DNA of 64,000 nt from an uncultured Verrucomicrobiota bacterium. Lineage in GTDB: Bacteria > Verrucomicrobiota > Verrucomicrobiia > Opitutales > Seribacteraceae. Positions 27,555-36,457 of the stretch are shown in pieces. A program made the translations under genes and the position numbers. The stretch is from NCBI GenBank assembly GCA_902612125.1, contig CACMBV010000010.1, positions 1-64,000 on the forward strand. The letters are read 5' to 3'. Below the pieces are notes generated by a model that worked only from the letters and a program-made list of their open reading frames with translations, was not told the origin of the DNA and did not search any database. Position 1 is the stretch's first letter. Each line of letters starts with the position of its first letter.

Positions 27555-27752
27555 TCCTTCAAAGAAAAAAATATTCCATCCGTTTCCTATTATTCAGTCC
27601 CTCATCACCTACAGCCTGTCTTTGAAAATCTTGGACATAATGAAGGGGATTTCCCAGTTGCAGAAAAAGTTGCAAATAAATGTCTAAACTTGCCGATAAG
27701 TCCTTATTTGACTTCTCAGGAGCAAAGTCAGGTGATTGATGCGATTTCATAA
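27555..27752 (+). pseudogene. Duplicated 3' fragment of a WbpE-like aminotransferase gene
   Basis: About 65 codons whose product closely parallels the C-terminus of the aminotransferase encoded at 25503-26603: IPSVSYYSVPHHLQPVF against IPSVAYYAVPLHLQPVF, and FPVAEKVANKCLNLP against FPVAEQVANQCLSLP. The N-terminal 300 residues, including the PLP lysine, are missing. It is therefore a non-functional remnant of a second, diverged copy, probably the original junction gene of the inserted cassette. Confidence 0.85.
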
Positions 27753-27776
27753 TGGGTAAACCGTATTGAAAAAGTT

Positions 27777-29240
27777 TTGAAGTCCGAATTAAAAATAAAT
27801 AAAATACTAAAATCAATTGGTAAGAACAGTTTGATTTACGGAACCTCAACCGCACTTCAACCTCTTGGAGGGTTTATACTTTTACCTCTTTATTCTGATT
27901 ATTTCGAAAAATCTGAGTTTGGAATTTATACCCTTATTTTACTTATTTCTACTATATTTAGCACAGTATTTCATTTAGGTATAAATTCTGCGTTTATTCG
28001 CTCTTATTATGATTATGATTTGGAAGAAGACCGTGTCAAAGTGTTCAACACTTCCTTGTTTATTTTGTTAATTGGACTTTTCCTACAAATACTTACATGT
28101 TTTCTTGCTAAAAATATTCTTTCAGTATCGATCTTGAAGGATGAAAGTTATGTCAAGATTTTAACTATTTCTGTAATAACATCTGGTGTTGGCTTTGTTA
28201 ATACGGGTCTTTTGAATTACTTAAGAGTTAAGGAGAAAGCGCTAAAATATACACTTGTGAGTTCTTTTTCATTAGTTATAAATATTACCTTAACCTTATA
28301 TCTTTTCGAATATTTTAGTAAGAGTATTAATTCGCCAATATATTCTGCTTTATTCAGCCAATTTTTAACACTACTTTTGCTGATATTAATACATATTAAA
28401 GACATAAACTTATTTAATATAAATAAGTCGGAAATTAAAACCTTACTGCATTTTGGTTTGCCTTCAATTTTAGCAGGCAGTGCTATTATGATTGGGGAGT
28501 GGGGTGATAAGTTATTAATAAATGAATTTCTTCATAAGGATGAACTCGGAATTTTTTCTATGGGATTTAGAATTGCGATGATTTACAATGTAATTGTAGC
28601 TATGCCATTTGCTCTAGTTTGGAATCCATTAATGATGAAAATTCGAGCACATAGCAATGCCAAGTACATTTTTAGCCGAGTAGCATATCTTTATTTCGCG
28701 TTTAGTTTAATTTTTATTTTTGCAACCTATGTTATTCTTGAACCTATTCTTACGCTTTTGGGATTTCACTCAAAATTCTATGACTCATTAAATTATGTTC
28801 CCTTATTGATGATGGCACTTGCATTGGGTAGTTTGCAAAACATTTATTCTGCTGGTATTACATTCGCCAGAAAGCCAATAATTTTCGCTTTCATTTACTC
28901 GGTTGTTGGCTGTGCAAATTTCTTGATATCTTATTATGCTATCATCAAATATGGAATTTACGGGATAGTCATTACCTTTATTTTGTTCAAATTTATTATT
29001 TCTATTACAATCTATTATTTTTCTTCTAAACATTTCAGCTTTCATATTTTTGACTTTGGATATGTAAAGCTAATTACTTTACTTTTTGCAGGTATTTTTC
29101 TTTATATGAATTATTTCACTTACTATAACTCCTTTGTTTTTTTATTTTTTTATGTACTTATTTACTTTTTATTTTTATTTAAAGAAGAAATTTTACATAT
29201 TATTACTCGCCTTATAAAGGTATCTAGATCTAATACATGA
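27777..29240 (+). CDS. wzx: Polysaccharide flippase, Wzx/MATE-like
   Basis: Integral membrane protein of 487 aa with roughly 12-14 hydrophobic segments. It begins IGKNSLIYGTSTALQPLGGF, a typical start for PST/Wzx flippases, and carries the conserved mid-protein GEWGDKLLINEFL segment. It would move undecaprenyl-linked repeat units across the inner membrane. TTG at 27777 is the likely start. It is the first intact gene of the AT-rich cassette and overlaps the carbamoyltransferase start by 4 bases. Confidence 0.85.
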   Translation: MKSELKINKILKSIGKNSLIYGTSTALQPLGGFILLPLYSDYFEKSEFGIYTLILLISTIFSTVFHLGINSAFIRSYYDYDLEEDRVKVFNTSLFILLIGLFLQILTCFLAKNILSVSILKDESYVKILTISVITSGVGFVNTGLLNYLRVKEKALKYTLVSSFSLVINITLTLYLFEYFSKSINSPIYSALFSQFLTLLLLILIHIKDINLFNINKSEIKTLLHFGLPSILAGSAIMIGEWGDKLLINEFLHKDELGIFSMGFRIAMIYNVIVAMPFALVWNPLMMKIRAHSNAKYIFSRVAYLYFAFSLIFIFATYVILEPILTLLGFHSKFYDSLNYVPLLMMALALGSLQNIYSAGITFARKPIIFAFIYSVVGCANFLISYYAIIKYGIYGIVITFILFKFIISITIYYFSSKHFSFHIFDFGYVKLITLLFAGIFLYMNYFTYYNSFVFLFFYVLIYFLFLFKEEILHIITRLIKVSRSNT

Positions 29241-31048
29241 CATATACTTTAGGATTATCTGCATACTATCATGATAGTGCAGCTTGTATATTGAAAAATT
29301 CAGAAATTGTTGCAGCTGCACAAGAGGAAAGATTTACCAGAATTAAACACGACGCAGGTTTTCCTCTTGAGGCTATTAGATATTGCTGCCAAGAAGCGGG
29401 AATCACTTTTTCAGATATCAATTTAGTCGGATATTATGAAATCCCTAAACTTAAATTGGATCGATTGACAAAAACATTTGAACACTATGTTCCTTTGGGT
29501 TTTGATGCTTTTTCCAATGCGATCTCTAAGTGGGTTGGCGGAAAAGGTGATGTTAGAAATGAAATCCGTAATCTTTTCCCCAATGCATCGATTCATTTCA
29601 ATGAGCATCATCAATCTCATGCGATGTCAGCTTATTATCCTTCCCCTTTTGATGATTCCGCTATTTTAACAATCGATGGGGTTGGAGAATGGGCAACTAC
29701 AACCGTTTCACATGGCATCGGAAATGAATTAAAAATTTTAAAGGAGCTTCATTTTCCGCATTCTTTGGGACTCCTTTATTCAGCATTTACCGCGTTTACA
29801 GGTTTCAGAGTTAACTCTGGTGAATATAAGGTTATGGGTTTGGCTCCTTACGGTGAAGCTAAGTATGCTCAAAAAATCTTTGATGAATTAATCGATATTA
29901 AAGAAGATGGATCGTTAAGGCTGAACATGCAATACTTCTCTTTTCCTTATTGCACTGAAATGACAAACGATAAATTTGCTAATTTATTCGGTGGTCCCGG
30001 AAGACAGGCTGAATCAGATTTGACCCAAAGGGAAATGGACTTAGCTAGGTCAGTACAGGTTGTAGTGGAGGAGGTCGTTCAGCGAATGGCTGGTCATGCA
30101 TTTGAAATCACAAAAAGCCAAAACTTATGTCTTGCTGGTGGGGTTGCTCTTAATTGTGTTTCCAATGGTAAATTACTAAAATCTAAAATATTTAAAAACA
30201 TTTGGATTCAACCTGCCTCTGGTGATGCTGGAGGAGCTTTGGGGGCTGCCTTTGGAGCATACTTTAAAAATAATCAACGAAAGCGTTCTGCTGAAAAAAA
30301 TGATTCTATGAAAGGATCTTTTCTTGGTCCTAAATTTTCTGCAAGAGAGATTTCTGAATTTTTACGAGTAAGGTCCATAAAACACATACATCTAGATGAT
30401 TCTAATTTATTTTCGAAGGTAGCAGAAATCATTTCTGCAGAAAATGTAGTTGGATGGTTTCAAGGCAGGATGGAATTTGGGCCACGAGCATTGGGTAATC
30501 GTTCAATTTTGGGTGATCCCAGATCTTGCCGCATGCAAGAGGTAATGAATTTAAAAATAAAATACAGAGAAAGTTTCAGGCCTTTCGCTCCGGCCGTTCT
30601 TGCTCATAAGCAGGCTGAATGGTTTGATTTTGATTCTGAAAGTCCCTACATGCTTTTGGTTGGAGACATCCTTAAGAAACATCACATTGATGTAGCTTCC
30701 GGTAAAGATCTTTTTGGAATCGAAAAACTCAAAGTTCCTAGATCCAGCATTCCTGCAGTTACGCATGTTGATTATTCAGCTAGAGTTCAAAGCGTTGACG
30801 AAAAAAGAAATCCGCTTTTTTATAAGTTAATATCTGAGTTCGAAAACCTAACTGGTGTCCCAATTTTAATTAACACATCATTTAATGTTCGAGGAGAACC
30901 TCCAGTATGTTCGATTGAAGATGCATATACTTGTTTTATGCGTACTGAAATGGATTTTTTAGTTATGGGAAATTTTATACTGGATAAGAAAGAAATGAAT
31001 ATGGAAGATGTTGATCATGATTGGAGAAAGGAGTTCGCTCTTGATTAG
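29237..31048 (+). CDS. Carbamoyltransferase, NodU/CmcH family
   Basis: 603-aa enzyme that transfers carbamoyl from carbamoyl phosphate to a sugar hydroxyl. The N-terminal Kae1-like domain starts LGLSAYYHDSAACIL and has the metal-binding His residues in HHQSHAMSAYY. The C-terminal domain shows GRMEFGPRALGNRSILGDPR and the FNVRGEPPVCS segment. Length and motifs are complete. It is coupled to the flippase upstream and to a tiny membrane protein downstream, followed by an SGNH hydrolase: a carbamoylated sugar and further tailoring of the exported polymer are likely. Confidence 0.9.
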   Translation: MTYTLGLSAYYHDSAACILKNSEIVAAAQEERFTRIKHDAGFPLEAIRYCCQEAGITFSDINLVGYYEIPKLKLDRLTKTFEHYVPLGFDAFSNAISKWVGGKGDVRNEIRNLFPNASIHFNEHHQSHAMSAYYPSPFDDSAILTIDGVGEWATTTVSHGIGNELKILKELHFPHSLGLLYSAFTAFTGFRVNSGEYKVMGLAPYGEAKYAQKIFDELIDIKEDGSLRLNMQYFSFPYCTEMTNDKFANLFGGPGRQAESDLTQREMDLARSVQVVVEEVVQRMAGHAFEITKSQNLCLAGGVALNCVSNGKLLKSKIFKNIWIQPASGDAGGALGAAFGAYFKNNQRKRSAEKNDSMKGSFLGPKFSAREISEFLRVRSIKHIHLDDSNLFSKVAEIISAENVVGWFQGRMEFGPRALGNRSILGDPRSCRMQEVMNLKIKYRESFRPFAPAVLAHKQAEWFDFDSESPYMLLVGDILKKHHIDVASGKDLFGIEKLKVPRSSIPAVTHVDYSARVQSVDEKRNPLFYKLISEFENLTGVPILINTSFNVRGEPPVCSIEDAYTCFMRTEMDFLVMGNFILDKKEMNMEDVDHDWRKEFALD

Positions 31049-31181
31049 GATAGTTTGGGCAATTTTTTATTTTTTAATTTTTTGGCCTACTGCTTGGGTA
31101 AAGAGATTTTTTTCTACTGTGAATTCGTTCGGCATAACAAAAGATGAAAAGACTTATTGGATAAGTAAAAAATCTAAATGA
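31041..31181 (+). CDS. 46-aa single-pass membrane protein coupled to the carbamoyltransferase
   Basis: TTG start with AAAGGAG at 31027-31033 and a 7-base spacer; overlaps the carbamoyltransferase end by 8 bases and the next ATG by 4. The product has one hydrophobic segment (VWAIFYFLIFWPTAWV), then a basic linker and the ending TYWISKKSK. Similar tiny SxtJ-like proteins ending in a Y-W-I-basic tail accompany carbamoyltransferase/SGNH pairs in other polysaccharide loci, as far as I recall. It may anchor or organise the modification enzymes at the membrane. Function not established. Confidence 0.65.
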   Translation: MIRIVWAIFYFLIFWPTAWVKRFFSTVNSFGITKDEKTYWISKKSK

Positions 31182-32179
31182 ATTTAAGATACAAAATAAC
31201 GCCCCAAATCAAAGATTATGATTTAATTGGGGAATCATTTCGACCTCATTTGATGCGTTTTGATAATCCAAATAAAAGCTTTCGCTCAGTATCAACAAAT
31301 GAGCATGGTTTCCGGAATTCCATTGACATGAATGGCAATGTTATTGACCACTCGAAAATTTTTTTAGATCCAAATAATAATTTTAGTATCATGCTTGGAT
31401 CGAGTTCTGTTTTTGGAGTTGGGGCTACATCTGATGCTACATCAATGCCAAGTCTTTTGAGTAAACTAAGATCTGAGAATTGGCTAAATTTTGGTGGAAG
31501 AGCTTATAATTCAACTCAAGAACTCTTACTGCTTAGTCTGCATTTACATGCTAAACCAAAAAAAATAATAATTTTTTCGGGTGTTAATAACCTTACTCTT
31601 GCCTATCTTTCAGAAAAAACATCAGACATTTATAATTCATTTTATGGGGAAAGTTCTTTTCGTAACGCTCTTTCTACCACACAAAATAAGAAAATTGGTG
31701 TTCGTCGTTCATTTTTAAACCTAATGGATGAAATTTATACTAAATTCCGTTCTCATAAAAATATGGCTTCAACTAGGACCAGCAAAGATATTTCAAGGGA
31801 TTACAACAACATTCTCAAATGCTTCCAGCGAGATTTATTTTGTGCGAAGGCGATCGCTGATGGTCATGGGAGTCAAATTACATTTGTACTTCAACCCCTA
31901 GCCACTTGGATAGATAAGAAATTGTGTAATGAAGAATTTCGCCTTTTTGAATTTCTTGATTCACTAAATAATGATTGGAAAGTTCTCTCTGAATATCTCG
32001 GTCTGTGGAAAGATAAGTATTTTGAAGATCTTGAAAGAATTTGTACAAAATTGGGTGTCCCTTTTATCAACTTGAATTGCGAAGAATTTAGATCTTCTGA
32101 TTGGCTTTTTGTTGATAGAGTGCACTTAACTGACAATGGATATAAAATGGCAGTTAATCTTATCAACGATAAAATATAG
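31178..32179 (+). CDS. SGNH/GDSL-type hydrolase or acyltransferase
   Basis: 333-aa protein with an SGNH fold: block I is IMLGSSSVFGVGA with the nucleophile Ser, block III is IFSGVNNL with Asn, and block V is VDRVHLTDNGYKMA with the Asp-His pair. No signal peptide is apparent, so it probably works in the cytoplasm or with a membrane partner. In the pairing with NodU-type carbamoyltransferase, such proteins are thought to acylate or deacylate sugars; that role is inference. Its ATG overlaps the small membrane gene. Confidence 0.75.
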   Translation: MNLRYKITPQIKDYDLIGESFRPHLMRFDNPNKSFRSVSTNEHGFRNSIDMNGNVIDHSKIFLDPNNNFSIMLGSSSVFGVGATSDATSMPSLLSKLRSENWLNFGGRAYNSTQELLLLSLHLHAKPKKIIIFSGVNNLTLAYLSEKTSDIYNSFYGESSFRNALSTTQNKKIGVRRSFLNLMDEIYTKFRSHKNMASTRTSKDISRDYNNILKCFQRDLFCAKAIADGHGSQITFVLQPLATWIDKKLCNEEFRLFEFLDSLNNDWKVLSEYLGLWKDKYFEDLERICTKLGVPFINLNCEEFRSSDWLFVDRVHLTDNGYKMAVNLINDKI

Positions 32180-32181
32180 TC

Positions 32182-32289
32182 ATGAAATTCTTACTTTCTG
32201 CTCTTGTTAAAATAATTTCTTTTTTCAAAAAAGGTAATAAACAGAAGGATAAAATTGATGTACCTAAGGATAATTATCCTTTGTTTTAG
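32182..32289 (+). CDS. Possible 35-aa small protein
   Basis: ATG frame starting three bases after the SGNH gene stop and ending 17 bases before the aldolase gene. The product begins with an amphipathic/hydrophobic stretch (MKFLLSALVKIISFFKK) followed by a charged tail. No clear ribosome-binding site. Tight spacing inside an operon of overlapping genes is the main support. No family recognised. Confidence 0.35.
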   Translation: MKFLLSALVKIISFFKKGNKQKDKIDVPKDNYPLF

Positions 32290-32306
32290 AATCACTTTCT
32301 TACAAA

Positions 32307-33053
32307 ATGTTACTTGGTTCATGGATACAGTTTAGCCAACAGGCTCATGCGGAAATTTTAGCGAAAGCCGGATTTGATTGGCTTGCAGTCGATCTTGAGC
32401 ACAGTGTTATAAGCATAAAAGAAGCTGAAGATCTGGTGCGAATCATTGAGCTTTGCGGTGTAGTTCCTTTTGTGAGAATGTCCTCGAACAACCCTGTGCA
32501 GATTGCCAGGATTATGGATGCTGGTGCTCACGGAGTTATCGTTCCGATGGTTAACACTAAACAAGAAGCACTAAAAGCAGTAGAATCAGTTTTTTATCCT
32601 CCAAAGGGCAAGAGAGGGGTGGGGTTAGCCAGAGCACATGAATATGGTGCAAGATTTGAAGATTACCGGCAATGGCTGAAGGAAAATGGAAAGGTAATCG
32701 TACAAATTGAAAATATCGAGGGAGTTAAAAATCTCTCAGAGATTTTCTCTGTCGAAGGCGTTTTCGGTTTTATTGTAGGACCTTATGATTTATCCTCTTC
32801 ATTAGGAATTTCTGGACAATTAGACCACCCCATTATGATAGATACTCTTAGGGAAATTAATGAAGTTGCATCACAATTTCCTCACATTAAGAAAGGGGTG
32901 CATAAAATTTCGATAAATCCACAACCAGTTTTGGATGCTATTGAAGATGGTTACGATTTGATCGCTTATTCTACAGATATGCTATTCTTGGGAGACTCGT
33001 GCAGGAATGGCATACAAGAAATAAAAAAAGTTCTCAGCAATAGAAGTTTATAA
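32307..33053 (+). CDS. HpcH/HpaI-family class II pyruvate aldolase
   Basis: 248-aa TIM-barrel aldolase that would make or cleave 2-keto-3-deoxy acids from pyruvate and an aldehyde. Landmarks are FDWLAVDLEHS near the start, PFVRMSSNNPVQIARIMDAG, GVIVPMVNT and the metal-binding VQIENIEGV. Close relatives include 2-keto-3-deoxy-L-rhamnonate and 4-hydroxy-2-oxo-heptane-dioate aldolases. With a KdsB-like cytidylyltransferase nearby it could replace a PEP-dependent synthase (KdsA/NeuB type), none of which is seen in the window. Fold secure; biosynthetic role inferred. Confidence 0.82.
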   Translation: MLLGSWIQFSQQAHAEILAKAGFDWLAVDLEHSVISIKEAEDLVRIIELCGVVPFVRMSSNNPVQIARIMDAGAHGVIVPMVNTKQEALKAVESVFYPPKGKRGVGLARAHEYGARFEDYRQWLKENGKVIVQIENIEGVKNLSEIFSVEGVFGFIVGPYDLSSSLGISGQLDHPIMIDTLREINEVASQFPHIKKGVHKISINPQPVLDAIEDGYDLIAYSTDMLFLGDSCRNGIQEIKKVLSNRSL

Positions 33054-33060
33054 TATTTAT

Positions 33061-33630
33061 ATGAAACAATGGATTTCTAATTATATCAATGAGTACAAAC
33101 GTGTGCTTGATGCAATACCTGCTGATCAAGTTGAAGCGATTATCTATAAATTTAAGAATTGTTTAAGCAATGATTCACAAATTTTTGTTATCGGAAATGG
33201 TGGTAGTGCTGCAAATGCATCGCATTTTGTAACTGATTTAGGCAAAGGCTCGTCTGATGCAGTTGGCAAAAGATTTCGCTGCATGTCATTGAACGATAAT
33301 GTCGCATGGATGACCGCATTGGGGAATGACTACTCCTACGCGGATGTTTTTCAAAAACAGATATCCAATTTTGCGAGACCAGGAGATTTACTTATCATTT
33401 TGAGCGTAAGTGGTAATTCGCCTAATGTTGTAAAGGCTATTTCATGGGCTAAAGACAACGGAATTAAAACTTTGGCATTGGCTGGTGGTCAGTGTGGTAA
33501 GATTACAGAGATTGCAGATGAAAGCCTAATCATTGATTCAAAACATTATGGACATGTTGAGGATGCTCAAATGACAATTGCTCACATTCTTTGCTATGCA
33601 TTTATGGAAAATAATGATCTTGTGGATTAA
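33061..33630 (+). CDS. SIS-domain sugar isomerase, GmhA-like
   Basis: 189-aa SIS-fold protein resembling sedoheptulose 7-phosphate isomerase GmhA. Conserved parts are IFVIGNGGSAANASHFVTDL, LSVSGNSPNVVKAI and the C-terminal HVEDAQMTIAHI helix with the catalytic His. GmhA normally makes D-glycero-D-manno-heptose 7-phosphate. The other heptose genes (HldE/HddA) are not in the window, so this may be a paralogue working on another ketose phosphate in this pathway. It starts 7 bases after the aldolase. Confidence 0.82.
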   Translation: MKQWISNYINEYKRVLDAIPADQVEAIIYKFKNCLSNDSQIFVIGNGGSAANASHFVTDLGKGSSDAVGKRFRCMSLNDNVAWMTALGNDYSYADVFQKQISNFARPGDLLIILSVSGNSPNVVKAISWAKDNGIKTLALAGGQCGKITEIADESLIIDSKHYGHVEDAQMTIAHILCYAFMENNDLVD

Positions 33631-33709
33631 GGGATTTTGACTCTCTTTTTAAAGTAAAATTAAAGAATCTGAGATCAGAAATGCATCAATTCATGACCAA
33701 TATTTGAAC

Positions 33710-34651
33710 ATGGTCAGGGAGGACGCTTTGGCATACTTTAGCGATCCAGGTCGTTGCGAAGAAATTAATTGTCCTGCATGCTCTTGTGATCAAACCGTTT
33801 TTGAGTTTGAGAAATTTGGATTTAATTACCATTCGTGTCCGGACTGCGGTACACTCTTCGTCAATCCTCGACCCAAATTAGTTTTTTTGGAAGACTTTTA
33901 TGTTAATTCACCTTCGAGTCGGTTTTGGGCAGAAGAATTCTTCAAACCAGTTGCAGAGGCAAGGAGAGAGAAAATCTTTCGGCCTCGTGCTAAACATTTC
34001 AATAATTTAATTACAACAGACGATGAAATTACCGTAGGTGATATCGGTGCTGGCTACGGTCTTTTTTTAGAAGAATTGTCAAAACTCAGAAAAAATGTTC
34101 GTCCATTTGCGATAGAGCCAAGTCCTGAAATGGCGGCAATTTGCAAGACTAAGAATTTTGAGGTACTTGAATCTATTATCGAGAAAATTGAAGGATATGA
34201 TTCAAGCTTTGATTTTTTATGTTCTTTTGAATTATTTGAGCATTTACACACCCCAGCAACCATGCTGACTGCAGCATTTAAGTTACTCAAGCCAGGAGGA
34301 TCTCTGCTATTAACCACACTTAACGGCAAGGGTTTTGATATTCAGCTTTTGTGGGAGAAGTCGAAATCTGTATTTCCTCCCCATCATTTAAATTTTTGTA
34401 GCCCAGATTCTCTATCTCTTCTTCTAAATAAAGTTGGATTTGAAGTTCTCGAGGCCGAAACACCCGGTGTTTTGGATTGGGATATTATTGAGGGAAATAT
34501 CAAAAGAGATCAGTTTTCTGCCGATCGATTTTGGAACTCAATTGCTGATCATGCCTCAATCGAGTGCAAGCAGGATCTTCAGTCTTGGATTACTAAACAC
34601 AAGCTCAGTTCACATATGCGATTAGTTGCCAGAAAGCCGATCCAATCATGA
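33710..34651 (+). CDS. Class I SAM-dependent methyltransferase with N-terminal zinc ribbon
   Basis: About 313 aa. Two CxxC pairs (CPACSC and CPDCGT, about residues 22-46) form a zinc ribbon, followed by a Rossmann methyltransferase core: VGDIGAGYGLFLEEL (motif I), then LFEHLHTPATML and LKPGGSLLLTTLN. Such zinc-ribbon methyltransferases are frequent in polysaccharide clusters. Target unknown; a sugar O- or C-methylation is likely. ATG at 33710 was chosen over a TTG at 33704. It overlaps kdsB by 4 bases. Confidence 0.75.
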   Translation: MVREDALAYFSDPGRCEEINCPACSCDQTVFEFEKFGFNYHSCPDCGTLFVNPRPKLVFLEDFYVNSPSSRFWAEEFFKPVAEARREKIFRPRAKHFNNLITTDDEITVGDIGAGYGLFLEELSKLRKNVRPFAIEPSPEMAAICKTKNFEVLESIIEKIEGYDSSFDFLCSFELFEHLHTPATMLTAAFKLLKPGGSLLLTTLNGKGFDIQLLWEKSKSVFPPHHLNFCSPDSLSLLLNKVGFEVLEAETPGVLDWDIIEGNIKRDQFSADRFWNSIADHASIECKQDLQSWITKHKLSSHMRLVARKPIQS

Positions 34652-35406
34652 AATCTAAAATTGTAGCTGTAATTCCCGCTCGCATGGCTTCTTCTCGATT
34701 GCCAGGGAAACCTTTGTCTAAGATTTGTGGTTTAACTATGATTGAGCATGTTCGCAGAAGGGCAGAACTTTCTGAATTTTTGGAACAAGTAATCGTGGCC
34801 ACTTGTGATCAGGAAATTTATAAAGAAGTAAAGAGACACGGGGGACAAGTTGTAATGACATCTGATCGCCATGAGCGCTGTACGGACCGAGTTGCTGAGG
34901 CTGTTAAGAACTTCGAAGCGGATATCGTTGTTAATATTCAGGGAGATGAACCATTCCTGGATCCTCAGCATATAGATGCATTAGTTAAACCCTTGTTGGC
35001 AGATAATTCCTTAGAATGCTCTAACTTAATTGCTCAAATTCCGTCTGAATTTGCAGATAACCCAAATCTTGTAAAAGTAGTTTTTGATAAGCAAGATCGT
35101 GCACTTTATTTCTCCAGAGAAGCTATTCCATCACGAAAAAAATCAGGAAATCTTCCTGTTCAATTTTTTAGGCAGCTGGGTATAATAGCATTTCGAACTG
35201 CATTCCTTGATCGTTTCTTGACTTTGAATGCCACCCCTCTAGAGGCAATTGAATCATGTGATATGATGAGAGCTGTGGAGCATGGGATTGAAGTGCGAAC
35301 GGTTGCAGTTAAATTTGATAAGTTTGGGGTGGATACTCCAGAGGATCTTGATTCAGCCAACTTGGCAATGCTAACAGACCCCATTTTAAAACTTTACAGT
35401 TCTTGA
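34648..35406 (+). CDS. kdsB: 3-deoxy-manno-octulosonate cytidylyltransferase-like (KdsB family)
   Basis: 252-aa CMP-sugar synthetase. VAVIPARMASSRLPGKPL is the CTP-binding signature, with VIVATCDQ, MTSDRHERCTDRVAEA and VVNIQGDEPFL, all as in KdsB. It would activate a 2-keto-3-deoxy sugar acid with CMP. Housekeeping KdsB serves lipopolysaccharide, but here it lies inside the AT-rich cassette, is coupled to a methyltransferase and sits near an aldolase. A second, cassette-specific KdsB acting on a modified ulosonate is therefore likely. Confidence 0.88.
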   Translation: MKSKIVAVIPARMASSRLPGKPLSKICGLTMIEHVRRRAELSEFLEQVIVATCDQEIYKEVKRHGGQVVMTSDRHERCTDRVAEAVKNFEADIVVNIQGDEPFLDPQHIDALVKPLLADNSLECSNLIAQIPSEFADNPNLVKVVFDKQDRALYFSREAIPSRKKSGNLPVQFFRQLGIIAFRTAFLDRFLTLNATPLEAIESCDMMRAVEHGIEVRTVAVKFDKFGVDTPEDLDSANLAMLTDPILKLYSS

Positions 35407-35407
35407 T

Positions 35408-36457
35408 TTGAGAAAGCAATTTAAGGTTGGTATTGCTGGCTACGGTGTAGTTGGCAAAAGAAGGCAAAAATATATTGAGCAGCACCCTGCACTTGAAGTG
35501 GTTGCCGTATGTGATGTAAATTTTTCAAGTAAGGGCATCTTCGATAACGGAGTAAAATTTTTCACTAACTACACTGATTTAATTAAGGAGTCCTTGGATA
35601 TTTTATTTGTGTGCTTACCAAATTTTCTCGCAGCAGAAGTAACAATAGCCGGACTCGATGCGAATTTTCATGTTTTTTGTGAAAAGCCGCCTGGTCGTAC
35701 ACTTGATGATATTGCTCGAGTTATAGAAGCAGAAAAATGCAAAAGTGGTCTTTGTCTAAAATACGGATTTAATCATCGTTACCACCATTCGATTAGGGAT
35801 GCACTGTCCATCGTTCAATCGGGTGATTTAGGTGAAGTTGTGGATCTTCGGGGTGTGTACGGAAAATCAAAGATTATTAGTTTCGATTCTAGCTGGAGAA
35901 CAAAAAGAGAACTATGTGGTGGTGGAATTCTTTTGGATCAAGGAATTCATATGGTTGATATGATGCGCCTGTTTGCTGGAGAGTTTTCCGAAGTACACAG
36001 TTTCATATCGAATAAATTTTGGAATCATGATGTAGAGGACAACGCTTATGCAATTATGAAAACGAGAAACGATGTGGTAGCGATGTTGCACTCATCAGCA
36101 ACCCAATGGCGACATCGTTTTCAGTTGGAGATTACACTGTCTAAAGGACAAATTATTTTGGATGGTATACTATCTGGTTCCAAAAGCTATGGTGCCGAAA
36201 CTTTAACAATTGCATATGCATCTGAAAATGATGCTGGGGAACCCCTTGAAAAAACTACAAAGTATAATGAAGACCCTTCTTGGAAAGACGAAATCGATGA
36301 TTTTGCCGATGCTATAATAACGGGTAGAAAAGTGGTCGATGGATCGTCTCTCGACGCATTTAAAACTATGCAACTCGTCTATCAAATTTATTGTGCAGAT
36401 ATAGATTGGAAATTAGCACACGATCTATCTGCTGTACCTGCAATTAATTCACAATGA
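35408..36457 (+). CDS. Gfo/Idh/MocA family oxidoreductase
   Basis: 349-aa NAD(P)-dependent sugar oxidoreductase with VGIAGYGVVGKRRQKYI, the family EKPPGRTLDD motif in the catalytic region, and DQGIHMVDMMRLF later. Substrate unknown. TTG start directly after the kdsB stop, and a 4-base overlap with the next gene, place it firmly in the same operon. It is not closely similar to the WbpB-like protein encoded at 22838. Confidence 0.8.
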   Translation: MRKQFKVGIAGYGVVGKRRQKYIEQHPALEVVAVCDVNFSSKGIFDNGVKFFTNYTDLIKESLDILFVCLPNFLAAEVTIAGLDANFHVFCEKPPGRTLDDIARVIEAEKCKSGLCLKYGFNHRYHHSIRDALSIVQSGDLGEVVDLRGVYGKSKIISFDSSWRTKRELCGGGILLDQGIHMVDMMRLFAGEFSEVHSFISNKFWNHDVEDNAYAIMKTRNDVVAMLHSSATQWRHRFQLEITLSKGQIILDGILSGSKSYGAETLTIAYASENDAGEPLEKTTKYNEDPSWKDEIDDFADAIITGRKVVDGSSLDAFKTMQLVYQIYCADIDWKLAHDLSAVPAINSQ

